From Duffyella gerundensis (lineage in GTDB: Bacteria; Pseudomonadota; Gammaproteobacteria; Enterobacterales; Enterobacteriaceae), in assembly GCF_001517405.1 (NCBI RefSeq), contig NZ_LN907827.1, forward strand, positions 3,258,915 to 3,322,914: DNA of 64,000 bases, in the 5' to 3' direction. Below the pieces are notes generated by a model. It was not told the origin of the DNA. It was given only the letters and a program-made list of their open reading frames with translations, and did no database searches. The translations under genes were made by a program, and so were the position numbers. Positions 18,276 through 27,059 of this stretch are shown here, one piece after another; the stretch's first letter is position 1, and each line of letters starts with the position of its first letter.

Positions 18276-19262
18276 ATGGGACAATTAATAGACGGTGTCT
18301 GGCACGATAACTGGTATGACACCAAAACCACCGGTGGCCGTTTTCAACGTTCCGAGTCGGTATTCCGTAACTGGGTTACCGCTGACGGCAGTGCCGGTCC
18401 GCACGGCAAAGCGGGTTTTCGCGCTGAGCGCGATCGTTATCATCTCTACGTTTCCCTTGCGTGTCCCTGGGCGCATCGCACCCTGCTGCTGCGCACGTTA
18501 AAAGGGTTGGAAGAGATGATCCCGGTTTCCGTGGTGCACCCGCTGATGCTGGAAAATGGCTGGACCTTTGATGACAGCTTCCCGGCTGCAACCGGCGATC
18601 GCCTTTACCAGAACGAATTTCTCTACCAGCTCTATCTGCACGCCAAACCTGATTACACCGGCCGCGTTACCGTACCGGTGTTGTGGGATAAACAGCAAAA
18701 CACCATCGTCAGTAATGAATCTGCCGACATTATCCGTATGTTTAACAGCGCCTTTGATGGCGTTGGTGCACGCGCGGGCGACTATTATCCGCCGGTGTTG
18801 CAGAGCAGCATTGATGAGATCAACGGCTGGGTTTATGACAGTGTGAACAACGGGGTGTACAAGGCGGGATTTGCCACTTCACAGCAAGCTTATGATGATG
18901 CGGTGACGCCGCTGTTTCAGGCGCTGGCGCGACTGGAGCAGATACTCGGTCAGCATCGCTATCTTACCGGCGACACGCTCACCGAGGCAGATTTACGCCT
19001 GTGGACTACGCTGATTCGCTTTGATGCGGTCTATGTGACCCACTTTAAATGCGATCGTCAGCGCATCAGTGATTATCTGAACCTCAGCGGTTTCCTGCGC
19101 GACATCTATCAGATGCCGGGCGTTGCGGAAACGGTGGATCTTGCGCATATCCGCCATCACTATTACCGCAGCCATAAGACCATCAATCCAGCTGGCGTGA
19201 TCTCTGTCGGTCCCGAGCTGAACTGGGATGAACCCCACGGCCGCGACACGCGTTTTCGCTGA
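18276..19262 (+). CDS. yqjG: Glutathionyl-hydroquinone reductase YqjG
   Basis: 328 residues, the E. coli YqjG length. Xi-class glutathione transferase that reduces glutathionyl-hydroquinones to hydroquinones. The active-site SLACPWAHRTLL motif with its catalytic Cys lies near 60-71, the thioredoxin-fold domain spans about 45-150 (VPVLWDKQQNTIVSNES), and the helical C-terminal domain follows (LTEADLRLWTTLIRFD). GGAG ribosome-binding site before the ATG. It is closed by a perfect terminator. Confidence 0.97.
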   Translation: MGQLIDGVWHDNWYDTKTTGGRFQRSESVFRNWVTADGSAGPHGKAGFRAERDRYHLYVSLACPWAHRTLLLRTLKGLEEMIPVSVVHPLMLENGWTFDDSFPAATGDRLYQNEFLYQLYLHAKPDYTGRVTVPVLWDKQQNTIVSNESADIIRMFNSAFDGVGARAGDYYPPVLQSSIDEINGWVYDSVNNGVYKAGFATSQQAYDDAVTPLFQALARLEQILGQHRYLTGDTLTEADLRLWTTLIRFDAVYVTHFKCDRQRISDYLNLSGFLRDIYQMPGVAETVDLAHIRHHYYRSHKTINPAGVISVGPELNWDEPHGRDTRFR

Positions 19263-19268
19263 TAAACG

Positions 19269-19291
19269 GGCGCCAGACGGCGCCTTTTTTT
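19269..19291. terminator. Terminator of yqjG
   Basis: GGCGCC (19269-19274) pairs with GGCGCC (19279-19284) and seven T follow. It overlaps the 3' end of the converging yhaJ. Confidence 0.88.
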
Positions 19292-20189
19292 AGCTTTTTT
19301 TCGCCAGCAGGCGAGGTATTTCGCGCAGGCACCACGACTTCGCTTCGCCCATGCTGTCACGCCGCCAGGCCATGATGATATCGACTTCACGCGTATATTC
19401 CGGGCTGACCACGCGCAGGCGTCCTTCAGCGATATCCTGCTCCACCAGCGGATAAGGCATCGTCGCTACGCCAAGGCCCGCCAGCAACGCCTGGCGCTTC
19501 TCTTCAATGGAACTCACCGTCAGGCGCTGCTGTTTATCAAGCAGCGTGACGGTTAATACCGGGCGATCGCGGGCGGTATCGGCCACCGCAATCCCGCGAT
19601 ATTTAACGCGCGTCACCTCAGAAAGCGGCTCCGGCTCAAGATGAATCGGGTGATCCGGGCTGGCGACATAGACGCTGAGCATGCTGTAGAGCTTGCGGGT
19701 ATTGATTTCGGTAGAGGCGCGAAAGTGCATATCGGGCGCGATAACGATATCGGCACGGCCCTGCTCCAGCCGTTCCCAGGCACCGGCCAGCACCTCGGTC
19801 ATCAGCGAAATCTGCGTGTTGGCCTTAGCCGCCAGCTTCTCAACCAGCGGAAACAGCTGATAAGTCGGCACCAGCGCTTCCACCACGATGGTCAAATGCG
19901 TTTCCCAGCCGCGTGCCAGCGCTTCAGCATCGGTGGTCAGCTTATCCGCCGCTTCCAGCAACACGCGGCCACGCTCCAGCAGCATGCGGCCAACGTTGGT
20001 AAATTTCGTGCGATGGCCGGAGCGGTCGAAGAGCACCACGTCCAGCTCCTCTTCCAGTTTCTGCATGGTATAGCTGAGCGCCGAGGGCACGCGGCCCAGC
20101 TCATCCGCCGCCGCAGCAAAGCTGCCGCGCCGATCGATGGCATCCATTACCCGTAGTGCTTCCAGCGTTAACGCCCGATCTTTCGCCAT
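19290..20189 (-). CDS. yhaJ: LysR-family regulator YhaJ
   Basis: 299 residues. N-terminal winged helix-turn-helix (about 5-65, LEALRVMDAIDRRGSFAAAA and LGRVPSALSYTMQKLEEEL) is almost identical to E. coli YhaJ; the C-terminal LysR effector domain follows. In E. coli, YhaJ activates yqjF and, in pathogenic strains, the type III secretion locus; it also responds to aromatic compounds such as dinitrotoluene products. Here it lies beside yqjF/yqjG, which fits that target, and diverges from yhaK. Confidence 0.95.
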   Translation of the reverse strand: MAKDRALTLEALRVMDAIDRRGSFAAAADELGRVPSALSYTMQKLEEELDVVLFDRSGHRTKFTNVGRMLLERGRVLLEAADKLTTDAEALARGWETHLTIVVEALVPTYQLFPLVEKLAAKANTQISLMTEVLAGAWERLEQGRADIVIAPDMHFRASTEINTRKLYSMLSVYVASPDHPIHLEPEPLSEVTRVKYRGIAVADTARDRPVLTVTLLDKQQRLTVSSIEEKRQALLAGLGVATMPYPLVEQDIAEGRLRVVSPEYTREVDIIMAWRRDSMGEAKSWCLREIPRLLAKKS

Positions 20190-20313
20190 GCGGTTTCTCT
20201 GTCAGGAAATTTGAATATGCTCGGCAGATTAACTGGCTAACAATCTGTCGTCCAGATATTTACCATAGGTGATAGCCTTACTGCCGGTCAGACAAGGCCT
20301 CTGGAGGAATACC

Positions 20314-21018
20314 ATGATTACTACCCGCGCCGCAAAAGAGTGCGGTCAGGCTGATTACGGCTGGTTACAGGCTCGCTACAGCTTCTCATTTGGCCACTAT
20401 TTTGATCCAAAATTACTCGGTTACGCGTCGTTGCGCGTATTGAACCAGGAAGTGCTGGCGCCCGGTGCGTCACTGCAACCGCGCGCCTATCCGCGCGTGG
20501 ACGTGCTGAACATTATTTTGCAGGGCCAGGCGGAATATCGCGACAGCGAAGGCAATCACATCAGCGCACGCAGCGGTGAAGCGCTGCTGCTGTCGACCCA
20601 GCCCGGCGTCACCTGGAGCGAGCTTAACAGCAGCAAAGATACACCGCTGACACGGCTACAGCTCTGGCTCAACGCCTGCCCGGAGCGGGAAAATCCGCTG
20701 CTGCAGCGCGCCGCCCTGCCCACTGAGGCCACATGCAGCCTGCTGGCCTCGCCGGACGGTGAAAAGGCCAGCCTGCAGCTGCGCCAGCAAGTATGGATTT
20801 ATCACGTTCAGCTTGAGCCAGGTGAGAGCCACAGCCTGCCGCTGCGCGGTGCGCGCGCCTATTTGCAGTCGATTCACGGCTCGCTGTTTGCCGGTGACGA
20901 AGAGGCGCAACAGGCCAAACTTGGCTGCGGCGACGGGGCGTTTGTTGATGGCGAGAGTTTGCTGCGATTAACGGCGAGAACGCCGCTGCGGGCGCTGGTG
21001 ATTGATCTGCCCGCCTGA
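20314..21018 (+). CDS. yhaK: Pirin-family redox-sensitive bicupin YhaK
   Basis: 234 residues from the ATG at 20314 (GGAGG upstream), matching E. coli YhaK (233). Two cupin barrels; the N-terminal RYSFSFGHYFDPKLLGYASLR is typical of pirins. E. coli YhaK is a cytosolic bicupin that binds no metal in the crystal and shows a redox-sensitive cysteine; enzymatic role unclear. Cysteines present here include AKECGQ near the N-terminus and LGCGDG near the C-terminus. Confidence 0.93.
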   Translation: MITTRAAKECGQADYGWLQARYSFSFGHYFDPKLLGYASLRVLNQEVLAPGASLQPRAYPRVDVLNIILQGQAEYRDSEGNHISARSGEALLLSTQPGVTWSELNSSKDTPLTRLQLWLNACPERENPLLQRAALPTEATCSLLASPDGEKASLQLRQQVWIYHVQLEPGESHSLPLRGARAYLQSIHGSLFAGDEEAQQAKLGCGDGAFVDGESLLRLTARTPLRALVIDLPA

Positions 21019-21026
21019 AGCGAAAA

Positions 21027-21046
21027 CGGGCAGCAAATGCTGCCCG
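21027..21046. terminator. Perfect hairpin between yhaK and dolP
   Basis: CGGGCAGCA (21027-21035) pairs exactly with TGCTGCCCG (21038-21046). No T-run follows on the + strand; preceding A residues give a weak tail on the minus strand. It lies between convergent genes. Confidence 0.5.
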
Positions 21047-21053
21047 ACAGGCA

Positions 21054-21626
21054 TTATTGCAGAATGGTAAACGCGGTGGTGACGTGCTTAACGCCGCTTA
21101 CCCGGCTGGCAACATCCGCAGCGGCTTTCGCCTCAGATGGCGTGACCAGGCCCAGCAGGAAAACCTCGCCGTTTTCGGTAGTGACCTTCACGTTAGACGA
21201 TTTCACCTGATCGCTGCCCAGCAGCTGCGAACGAATTTTAGTGGTGATCCAGGTATCGGAAGATGAGGTACCAAACGTCACTTTCTCGCCGGTGCGCAGC
21301 TCGTTGTAGACTTCGGTTGCGCCATCCACGCCGGCAGCGATCTGTTTCGCCCGGCTGGCGATATCCGCTGACGGTGCCTGGCCGGTCAACAGCACTTTGC
21401 CCTGATAAGCGGTGGCGACAACGCGCGCCTGGGTCTTAATCTGTTCATCTTTAGCCAGCGCATTGGAGACACGTAGCTCCAGCGTGCTGTCATCAACCTG
21501 AGTACCGACGGTGCGCGGATCGGTAGCCGATTTGGTGGCCATCGCGGCGCTGCCCACGACCACGGCCGCACAGCCCTGTAACATCAGTGCGGCAAGTACC
21601 AGTGCTACTGCAGAGAATGCCTTCAT
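21054..21626 (-). CDS. dolP: Outer-membrane BON-domain lipoprotein DolP
   Basis: 190 residues. A signal peptide ends in the lipobox LMLQGC (Cys19), and residue 20 is Ala, so outer-membrane sorting is expected. Two BON domains follow, about 45-115 and 120-190, each with the conserved Gly-containing strand (VATAYQGKVLLTG, VTTENGEVFLLG). DolP (YraP) binds anionic phospholipid and localises to the division site, helping BAM function and cell-wall amidase activation. It is the last gene of lpoA-yraN-diaA-dolP, 14 bp after diaA. Confidence 0.96.
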   Translation of the reverse strand: MKAFSAVALVLAALMLQGCAAVVVGSAAMATKSATDPRTVGTQVDDSTLELRVSNALAKDEQIKTQARVVATAYQGKVLLTGQAPSADIASRAKQIAAGVDGATEVYNELRTGEKVTFGTSSSDTWITTKIRSQLLGSDQVKSSNVKVTTENGEVFLLGLVTPSEAKAAADVASRVSGVKHVTTAFTILQ

Positions 21627-21640
21627 TGTTGCTCCTTCGA

Positions 21641-22228
21641 TTATTCCTGGTGTGGAAATAAGGTGTTATCGATCAGATCGCACAGGCAGTTAACCGTTAA
21701 CATGTGCATTTCCTGAATCCGTGAGCTGCGGTGAGACGGAATGCGGATCTCCACATCGTGTGGCCCCAGCAAGCCCGCCAGTTCACCGCCGTCATAGCCG
21801 GTTAGCGCCACAATGGTCATATCACGCGTGACCGCAGCTTCAACGGCCTTAACGATGTCGCGGCTGTTGCCACGGGTTGAAATAGCCAGCAGAACATCGC
21901 CTGTCTGGCCAACTGCACGCACCTGTTTGGCATAAATTTCATCATGCAGGCGATCGTTGCCGATGGCGGTAATCAGGACATTATCCGCACTCAGGCAGAG
22001 CGCGGGCAGGCTTGGACGTTCGGTCTCGAAGCGATTGATCATCGCCGCGGCGAAGTGTTGAGCGTTAGCCGCCGATGTGCCGTTACCACAGCTCAGGATT
22101 TTGTTACCGTTAAGCAGTGACTGAACCAGCGTCATCGCCGCGCGCGAAATTGCATCGGGCAGCGCTTCCGCAGCAGCAATCTGAGTCTGAATACTTTCGG
22201 TAAAACACGCTTTAATTCTCTCCTGCAC
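21641..22228 (-). CDS. diaA: DnaA initiator-associating protein DiaA
   Basis: 195 residues (E. coli 196). SIS-domain protein related to Gmh[20 protein letters not shown] (about 44-62) is the phosphosugar-binding-like loop. As a homotetramer it binds several DnaA molecules and promotes initiator assembly at oriC. Lies between yraN and dolP in the conserved envelope/replication cluster. Confidence 0.95.
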   Translation of the reverse strand: MQERIKACFTESIQTQIAAAEALPDAISRAAMTLVQSLLNGNKILSCGNGTSAANAQHFAAAMINRFETERPSLPALCLSADNVLITAIGNDRLHDEIYAKQVRAVGQTGDVLLAISTRGNSRDIVKAVEAAVTRDMTIVALTGYDGGELAGLLGPHDVEIRIPSHRSSRIQEMHMLTVNCLCDLIDNTLFPHQE

Positions 22229-22242
22229 TGATCCACCTGATA

Positions 22243-22638
22243 TTAACTTTCTGCATTAAACGCATCAGGCAGCCAGCTTAGCTGGCTGCCGGTGAACGCA
22301 ACGACGTCGAAGCGGCAGTTTACCGTATCAAAGCTGGCGTTTTTCGTCGCCAGCCACAGTGCTGCCGCCCGCAGCAGCTTTTGCTGCTTGTGTCGGGTTA
22401 CGCTGGCGGCCGCGCCGCCAAAACGATCGTTTCGTCGATACCGTACCTCAACAAATACCCAGCAGTCGCCATCCTGCATGATGAGATCCGTTTCGCCGCC
22501 GCGTATGCGTACGTTACAGGCCACAAAACGCAGCCCTTGCTGTTCCAGATAGCGACGCGCCTGCGCTTCATGCTCGGCGCCCGCCTGCTGCCGGTCTACT
22601 GCACCGGTACGATTTGTCCCTGACGATACTGGCTCCAT
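22243..22638 (-). CDS. yraN: UPF0102 nuclease-fold protein YraN
   Basis: 131 residues, equal to E. coli YraN. Endonuclease-like (PD-(D/E)XK) fold family, UPF0102: [19 protein letters not shown] at the N-terminus, [11 protein letters not shown] and FVEVRYR hold the Asp and Glu-x-Lys/Arg-like catalytic positions. Biological role unproven. Its first 43 bases overlap the 3' end of lpoA in another frame, as in E. coli, so the two are coupled. Confidence 0.93.
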   Translation of the reverse strand: MEPVSSGTNRTGAVDRQQAGAEHEAQARRYLEQQGLRFVACNVRIRGGETDLIMQDGDCWVFVEVRYRRNDRFGGAAASVTRHKQQKLLRAAALWLATKNASFDTVNCRFDVVAFTGSQLSWLPDAFNAES

Positions 22639-24605
22639 GCTAACTTCCTGTTGATCACGCAGTCCGGACTGGCACTCAATGTACCGGTTTTACCTTCCAG
22701 CTGGAATCCCGGCGTCTGACGCATTTCATTGAAATGATTCGCCAGTGCCCAGGCATCGATGCCCATCGCGTAGAGGCGCACCAACGAATAATCGTTGTTA
22801 AAGGTGCGTGCCGCCTGCTGCATCAGCGCCGGATTACGGCCCGCGAGCAGCGGAATATCGCTGAACTGCAGCCCTTCCATCTCTAAACGCGAATCGGGAC
22901 CGGTGCCCGCCTGGAAGCTGCGTGAGCTGGCATACAGCGCAATGTTATTACGGCTGCTGAGACGCATGGCGATCATCGGTTTGATCAGCTGCAACTCATC
23001 CTGGGTGGCCACAATGTAAACCGCATCGACGCTGCCACTGGCAGAGGTCGCTGTGGGCGCCTCGCTCTGCGGCGCCGGAATATTCAGCCCGGCAATGGAG
23101 ATGCCCTGCGGCTGCTCCGGCTGCGGTGCGCTGATCGGCGTACCGGTCAGACTGATTCCCGCGCCGCTGTTTATGCCCTGCTTCAGCTCGCCCTTTGATC
23201 CAAACTGCTGCTGCAATACCGTGGCACCGCCCAGCTTCTGCCACTCCTGCGCAAAAGCTTTACTGACGCGGTCGCCGAGATTGCTGCGAGGCAGCAGCAG
23301 CAGCGGTGAACGCTTGCCCTGATCCCACATATGATGCGCAGCATCACGCGCTTCGTCTTCAGGAGAAAGCGCAAAGTAGCAGAGATTCGGATGGTTCTGG
23401 ATTTGGCTCGGCTCGTTGAGCGCCAGGATATTCAGCGGCGACGGGCTGTTAGCCAGCGTTTCCACTTCGTTTTTCAGTAGCGGGCCCACAATCAGCGTCG
23501 CGCCATCCTGCTGCGCCTGGGTCATCAGCTGAGCCAGCGGCTGGGCGCTGGTGTCATAGACTTTGACCTCTGCCGTGCTGGCGGGAGCCGCGGCGGCTTG
23601 TGGCTGCGTGCCGTTTTCTGCCTGGCCATCAATGGCCGCCGGGCTAATCGCCTCGGCCGGTGCGGCGGTTTCGGTTGTGGCCGCCGCCTCACCATTGGCT
23701 GGCGCAGATGCGACCGGAGCCGCAGACGGAGCAGGCTGGGCCAGCGTGCCGTTTTTCGCGTCGTTGAAGCCTTGCTGAATCGCATTGGCAAACACTTTTG
23801 CCTGGCCATTCAGCGGCAGCATCAGCGCGATATGACTGGCAGAAGCGTGCTGATAATTTTGTATCTGGCTCAGGCTGGTCGGCAACATTTTGGTGGCCGG
23901 ATGCTGCGGATACCGCGTTTGCCAGTCGGCTACCGCCGATTTCAGCATCTCTGCATCGCCACTGTTGGCGCGCCAGACGCTCAGCAGATCGATCCAGCCC
24001 TGCAGTGTATTTTCATCGGCATTAATCACCAGCCGGTTGACCTGATCCTGCGTCATGCCGGTCAGCGCCTGCCAGGTGGCATCAATGTTCTTTTGCTTAT
24101 CTGCGCCGCTGAGCAGCGGCTCCTGCGCCACGTAGGCACGAAGCAGATCCAGCGACGGCGCGCCCTGATTGGCGGCGATCAGCAGGCCGTAATAGCGTGA
24201 CTTCTGGTCAGCCGACAATGCGCCGGTATCAAGGCTGGCTAACAGCCGACGCGCACCGTTCATATCCTGCGAGCCAAGGCGCAGCTGCGCATTGAGCAAT
24301 TGCAGTTCAAGCCGTTGCTTATCAGACAGTTGCTGAGGCAGCTGGGTGATTTGTTGGTTAGCCTGAGGATACTTGCCTTCATTAAGCAGTGCACGGATGG
24401 CGAGTAATTGCCAGTCAGCCTTGCTATTATCTGCGCTCTGTTGCACCTGCTGCAAATAGTAGTCGGATGTACCTGTGGCGGGCCCCTGGATATTGACAGA
24501 GGAAGTTTGCGGGCTCTGGCTGGAACACGCGGCTAAAATTAGCGCGGCCAGCAAAACAGGGACAAAGCGTCCTGCTTTACTACGAACGACTATTGAAGGA
24601 AGCAT
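22596..24605 (-). CDS. lpoA: Penicillin-binding protein activator LpoA
   Basis: 669 residues from the ATG at 24605; the ORF extends 41 codons upstream, but that part overlaps the rsmI promoter side and lacks homology. Lipoprotein signal with lipobox LILAAC near residue 26. Domains: a TPR-like N-terminal half (to about 260), then a periplasmic-binding-protein-like C-terminal half. An Ala/Pro/Glu-rich linker at roughly 275-350 is inserted between them. LpoA sits in the outer membrane and activates PBP1A for peptidoglycan synthesis. Diverges from rsmI across 62 bp. Confidence 0.96.
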   Translation of the reverse strand: MLPSIVVRSKAGRFVPVLLAALILAACSSQSPQTSSVNIQGPATGTSDYYLQQVQQSADNSKADWQLLAIRALLNEGKYPQANQQITQLPQQLSDKQRLELQLLNAQLRLGSQDMNGARRLLASLDTGALSADQKSRYYGLLIAANQGAPSLDLLRAYVAQEPLLSGADKQKNIDATWQALTGMTQDQVNRLVINADENTLQGWIDLLSVWRANSGDAEMLKSAVADWQTRYPQHPATKMLPTSLSQIQNYQHASASHIALMLPLNGQAKVFANAIQQGFNDAKNGTLAQPAPSAAPVASAPANGEAAATTETAAPAEAISPAAIDGQAENGTQPQAAAAPASTAEVKVYDTSAQPLAQLMTQAQQDGATLIVGPLLKNEVETLANSPSPLNILALNEPSQIQNHPNLCYFALSPEDEARDAAHHMWDQGKRSPLLLLPRSNLGDRVSKAFAQEWQKLGGATVLQQQFGSKGELKQGINSGAGISLTGTPISAPQPEQPQGISIAGLNIPAPQSEAPTATSASGSVDAVYIVATQDELQLIKPMIAMRLSSRNNIALYASSRSFQAGTGPDSRLEMEGLQFSDIPLLAGRNPALMQQAARTFNNDYSLVRLYAMGIDAWALANHFNEMRQTPGFQLEGKTGTLSASPDCVINRKLAWSQYRQGQIVPVQ

Positions 24606-24667
24606 ACTGTATCCAGTGATGTTTTTCTCAAGGTGCTCAATATTAAATCGGCAATTCGGATCAAACA

Positions 24668-25543
24668 ATGAAACAACACGATCGGACAGAGATTTCTGCC
24701 AGCACGCTCTATATCGTGCCCACGCCAATCGGCAATCTGGGCGACATCACCCAACGGGCCCTGTTGGTGCTAGCAAGCGTCGATCTGATCGCAGCGGAAG
24801 ATACACGTCATACCGGGCTGTTGCTACAACAATTCGCCATCAACGCCCGGCTGTTTGCCCTGCATGACCACAATGAGCAGCAAAAAGCAGAACAGCTGCT
24901 GATCAAGCTGCAGGAGGGGCAAAGTATAGCGCTGGTCTCCGATGCCGGTACGCCGCTGATTAATGACCCGGGTTATCATCTGGTTCGCCGCTGTCGTGAA
25001 GCGGGCATTCGCGTGGTGCCCCTGCCCGGCCCGTGTGCGGCAATCGCCGCCCTCAGCGCTGCCGGCCTGCCCTCCGATCGTTTCTGTTACGAAGGATTTC
25101 TTCCGGCCAAAACCAAAGGCCGTTGCGATGCGCTGCGCGCCGTTGCCGAGGAGCCGCGTACGCTGATTTTTTACGAATCGACCCATCGACTGCTCGACAG
25201 CCTGCAGGATATGGTCAGCGAGCTGGGCGGCGATCGCTACGTGGTGCTGGCTCGTGAGATCACTAAAACCTGGGAAAGCATCCACGGCGCGCCGGTGGCC
25301 GAGCTGCTCGCCTGGGTGCGTGAGGACGAAAACCGCCGCAAAGGCGAGATGGTGCTGATCGTTGAAGGCTTCCATCCACAGGAAGAGAGCCTGCCCGGCG
25401 AGGCGCTGCGCACGCTGAGCCTGCTGCAAAAAGAGCTGCCGTTAAAAAAGGCAGCGGCGCTGACGGCGGAGATTCACGGTGTGAAAAAGAATGCGTTGTA
25501 TAAATATGCCCTCGAACAGCAAGAGGGTGACAAGCAGGACTAA
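24668..25543 (+). CDS. rsmI: 16S rRNA (cytidine-1402-2'-O)-methyltransferase RsmI
   Basis: 291 residues. Tetrapyrrole-methylase-fold SAM enzyme: [19 protein letters not shown] at the N-terminus, AAEDTRHT, then [18 protein letters not shown] (about 92-109), all family signatures. It adds the 2'-O-methyl to C1402 in the ribosomal P site, giving m4Cm together with RsmH. Its 3' end doubles as the rnpB promoter: the -35 box lies inside the coding sequence and the stop codon lies in the promoter spacer. Confidence 0.96.
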   Translation: MKQHDRTEISASTLYIVPTPIGNLGDITQRALLVLASVDLIAAEDTRHTGLLLQQFAINARLFALHDHNEQQKAEQLLIKLQEGQSIALVSDAGTPLINDPGYHLVRRCREAGIRVVPLPGPCAAIAALSAAGLPSDRFCYEGFLPAKTKGRCDALRAVAEEPRTLIFYESTHRLLDSLQDMVSELGGDRYVVLAREITKTWESIHGAPVAELLAWVREDENRRKGEMVLIVEGFHPQEESLPGEALRTLSLLQKELPLKKAAALTAEIHGVKKNALYKYALEQQEGDKQD

Positions 25544-25555
25544 ATGTCCTATCAT
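25527..25555 (+). promoter_or_regulatory. rnpB promoter overlapping the rsmI 3' end
   Basis: -35 GTGACA (25527-25532), 17-bp spacer, -10 TATCAT (25550-25555), then a GC-rich CCGCGCC discriminator directly before the rnpB 5' end at 25563. The GC-rich discriminator is typical of growth-rate/stringently controlled promoters. Confidence 0.78.
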
Positions 25556-25562
25556 CCGCGCC

Positions 25563-25937
<375 letters not shown>

Positions 25938-25946
25938 TTTTACAGA

Positions 25947-25972
25947 AACCCCGCCTCGGCGGGGTTTTTTGT
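25947..25972 (+). terminator. rnpB terminator
   Basis: AACCCCGCC (25947-25955) pairs with GGCGGGGTT (25958-25966) over a two-base loop, followed by a run of T. Confidence 0.92.
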
Positions 25973-26015
25973 TTAGCCCAGTAAGGGGTTTTAAGGTCCA
26001 GGACCCTTCTGTTCT

Positions 26016-26379
26016 GCCTTGCAGGCAGCTTTTAAGGTCAATGTCTTAGGGTCAATGTCTTAGGGTCAAAGGCCATTTCGTTCTGCCCTTCGGGCCGCCC
26101 GAGCAGGGCCGGCAGTCGCCCCGGCCCTGCACCCGCGCTATCCGGCAAACACAACCGCCCACTTCGTGGGTGCCCTCAGCAAAAGCCTTTTCCTGACGGA
26201 CCAGGCGCGATTCGGAGTATTCGCCTCATCCTGAGGCTCACCCCTTCGGGGCAGCGCAAGCGCTGTTCAAAAACGCTCCCGGCGTTTTTGTCTGCTCAAC
26301 GCACCCTCTCGCCGCATCCCTGCGGCTCGCCCTGGAAAATGCTTTTCCCTCGGCGTTTGTGATGCCTCCTCAAGGTCAA
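26016..26379. repeat. E1 left arm (type B arm)
   Basis: Modules from outside in: subterminal AAGGTCAATGTC-type tandem units (26033-26070); GGCCATTTCGTTCTGCC; a GC-rich hairpin GCAGGGCCGG/CCGGCCCTGC around 26104-26130; the shared CTATCCGGCAAACACAACCG module; CTCAGCAAAAGCC…GACGGACCAGGCGCGATTCG; an 80-bp hairpin cassette absent from E2 (26215-26294); the GCCGCA-TCCC-TGCGGC stem (26311-26326); and the inner border GCCTCCTCAAGGTCAA. Bases 26102-26160 match 38302-38360 (reverse complement) 59 of 59, and 26173-26214 match 38248-38289 42 of 42, so this arm corresponds to the right arm of E2. Confidence 0.88.
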
Positions 26380-26445
26380 AACCAGGTCAAAACCAAAAAA
26401 CTAAGACCAGGACTCAAAATAAAATCTACATCCAAGCGCAAACAC

Positions 26446-26649
26446 AAGCCCAAGTTCAAGTTCAAGTTCAAGTCCAAGTTCAAGTTCAAGTTCAAATTCA
26501 AGTTCAAGTTCAAGTTCAAGTTCAAGTTCAAGTCCAAGTTCAAGTCCAAGTCCAAGTCCAAGTCCAAGTCCAAGTCCAAGTCCAAGTCCAAGCCCAAGCC
26601 CAAGTCCAAGTCCAAGTCCAAGTCCAAGCCCAAGTCCAAGTCCAAGTCC
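26446..26649. repeat. E1 core: ~34 tandem hexamers AAGTTC/AAGTCC
   Basis: About 34 consecutive six-base units, segmented: the left half is mostly AAGTTC, the right half mostly AAGTCC with a few AAGCCC. Blocks of identical units point to replication slippage or local homogenisation. Because the unit is a multiple of three without stop codons, both strands stay open: Lys-Phe/Lys-Ser/Lys-Pro repeats on one strand, Leu-Asp/Leu-Asn on the other. These are artefacts of the repeat. It is flanked by A- and T-rich sequence with AAAACC and GGGTTTT runs. Confidence 0.9.
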
Positions 26650-26744
26650 TTATTTTTGCTCTTAGATTTTTAGGTGTTGAGCATTATGTTTTGTGTTTTG
26701 TGTTTTGGGTTTTAGATCTTAAGTTTTGGGTTTTGACTTGGGGG

Positions 26745-27024
26745 TTGACCTTGAGGAGGCATCACAAACGCTGAGGAGATGAACATTTCAGGATGTCCCG
26801 CCATGGATGGCGGGACAAGGGAGCGTTGAGCTGGGAGCGAATCGCGACCGGTCCGTTAAGAAATGTGAACCGAAGAGGGTACCCGCCTGCGGCGGGCGGT
26901 TGTGTTTGCCGGATAGCCGGGGTGCAGGGGCGGGGCGACTGCCGCCCCTGCTCGGGCAGGCTTTAGCCTGTACGAAATGGCCGTTGACCTTAAGACATTG
27001 ACCTTAAAAAGCCGCCTGCAAGGC
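26745..27024. repeat. E1 right arm (type A arm, inverted)
   Basis: Starts at the inner border TTGACCTTGAGGAGGC and runs outward: CATCACAAACGCTGAGGAG, the perfect stem TGTCCCGCCA/TGGCGGGACA (26794-26803/26808-26817), GGGAGCGTTGAGC, GGACCGGTCGCGATTCG (inverted), a CCCGCC-TGC-GGCGGG hairpin (26882-26896), the shared 23-base module (26894-26916), a GGGGCGGGGC hairpin and the TTGACCTTAAGACA units. Bases 26784-26831 match 37844-37891 of E2 (reverse complement) at 46 of 48 positions, so this arm corresponds to the left arm of E2. Confidence 0.88.
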
Positions 27025-27059
27025 AAAAGCCGCCGGCTTACAGGCACGCTCCTGCCCTC

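Larger units (their letters stand above)
26016..27024. repeat. Long quasi-palindromic non-coding element E1
   Basis: About 1 kb between rnpB and the converging regulator gene. It has two long inverted arms (26016-26379 and 26745-27024) that share ordered modules, separated by a 365-bp low-complexity spacer. The outer end GCCTTGCAGGC (26016-26026) recurs inverted as GCCTGCAAGGC (27014-27024). The octamer AAGGTCAA lies at the outer and inner border of each arm. A 23-base segment, CTATCCGGCAAACACAACCG plus CCC (26138-26160), is perfectly inverted at 26894-26916. A second copy, E2, lies at 37559-38462 in opposite orientation. No coding capacity is credible, and no transposase or target duplication was seen. 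Related AAGGTC sequence continues left to about 25991. Nature unknown: it resembles a giant mosaic repeat or a non-autonomous mobile element. Confidence 0.9.

Noticed and set aside
26446..26649. CRISPR array
   Set aside because: Continuous six-base units without spacers; no cas genes in the window.
26359..26673. ORFs in the E1 core encoding Lys-Phe/Lys-Ser repeats (+) and Leu-Asp/Leu-Asn repeats (-)
   Set aside because: They arise because the hexamer repeat keeps all frames of both strands free of stops; no ribosome-binding site, start context or homology.
26016..27024. Insertion sequence with a transposase
   Set aside because: No transposase-sized or transposase-like frame in either element and no target duplication visible.
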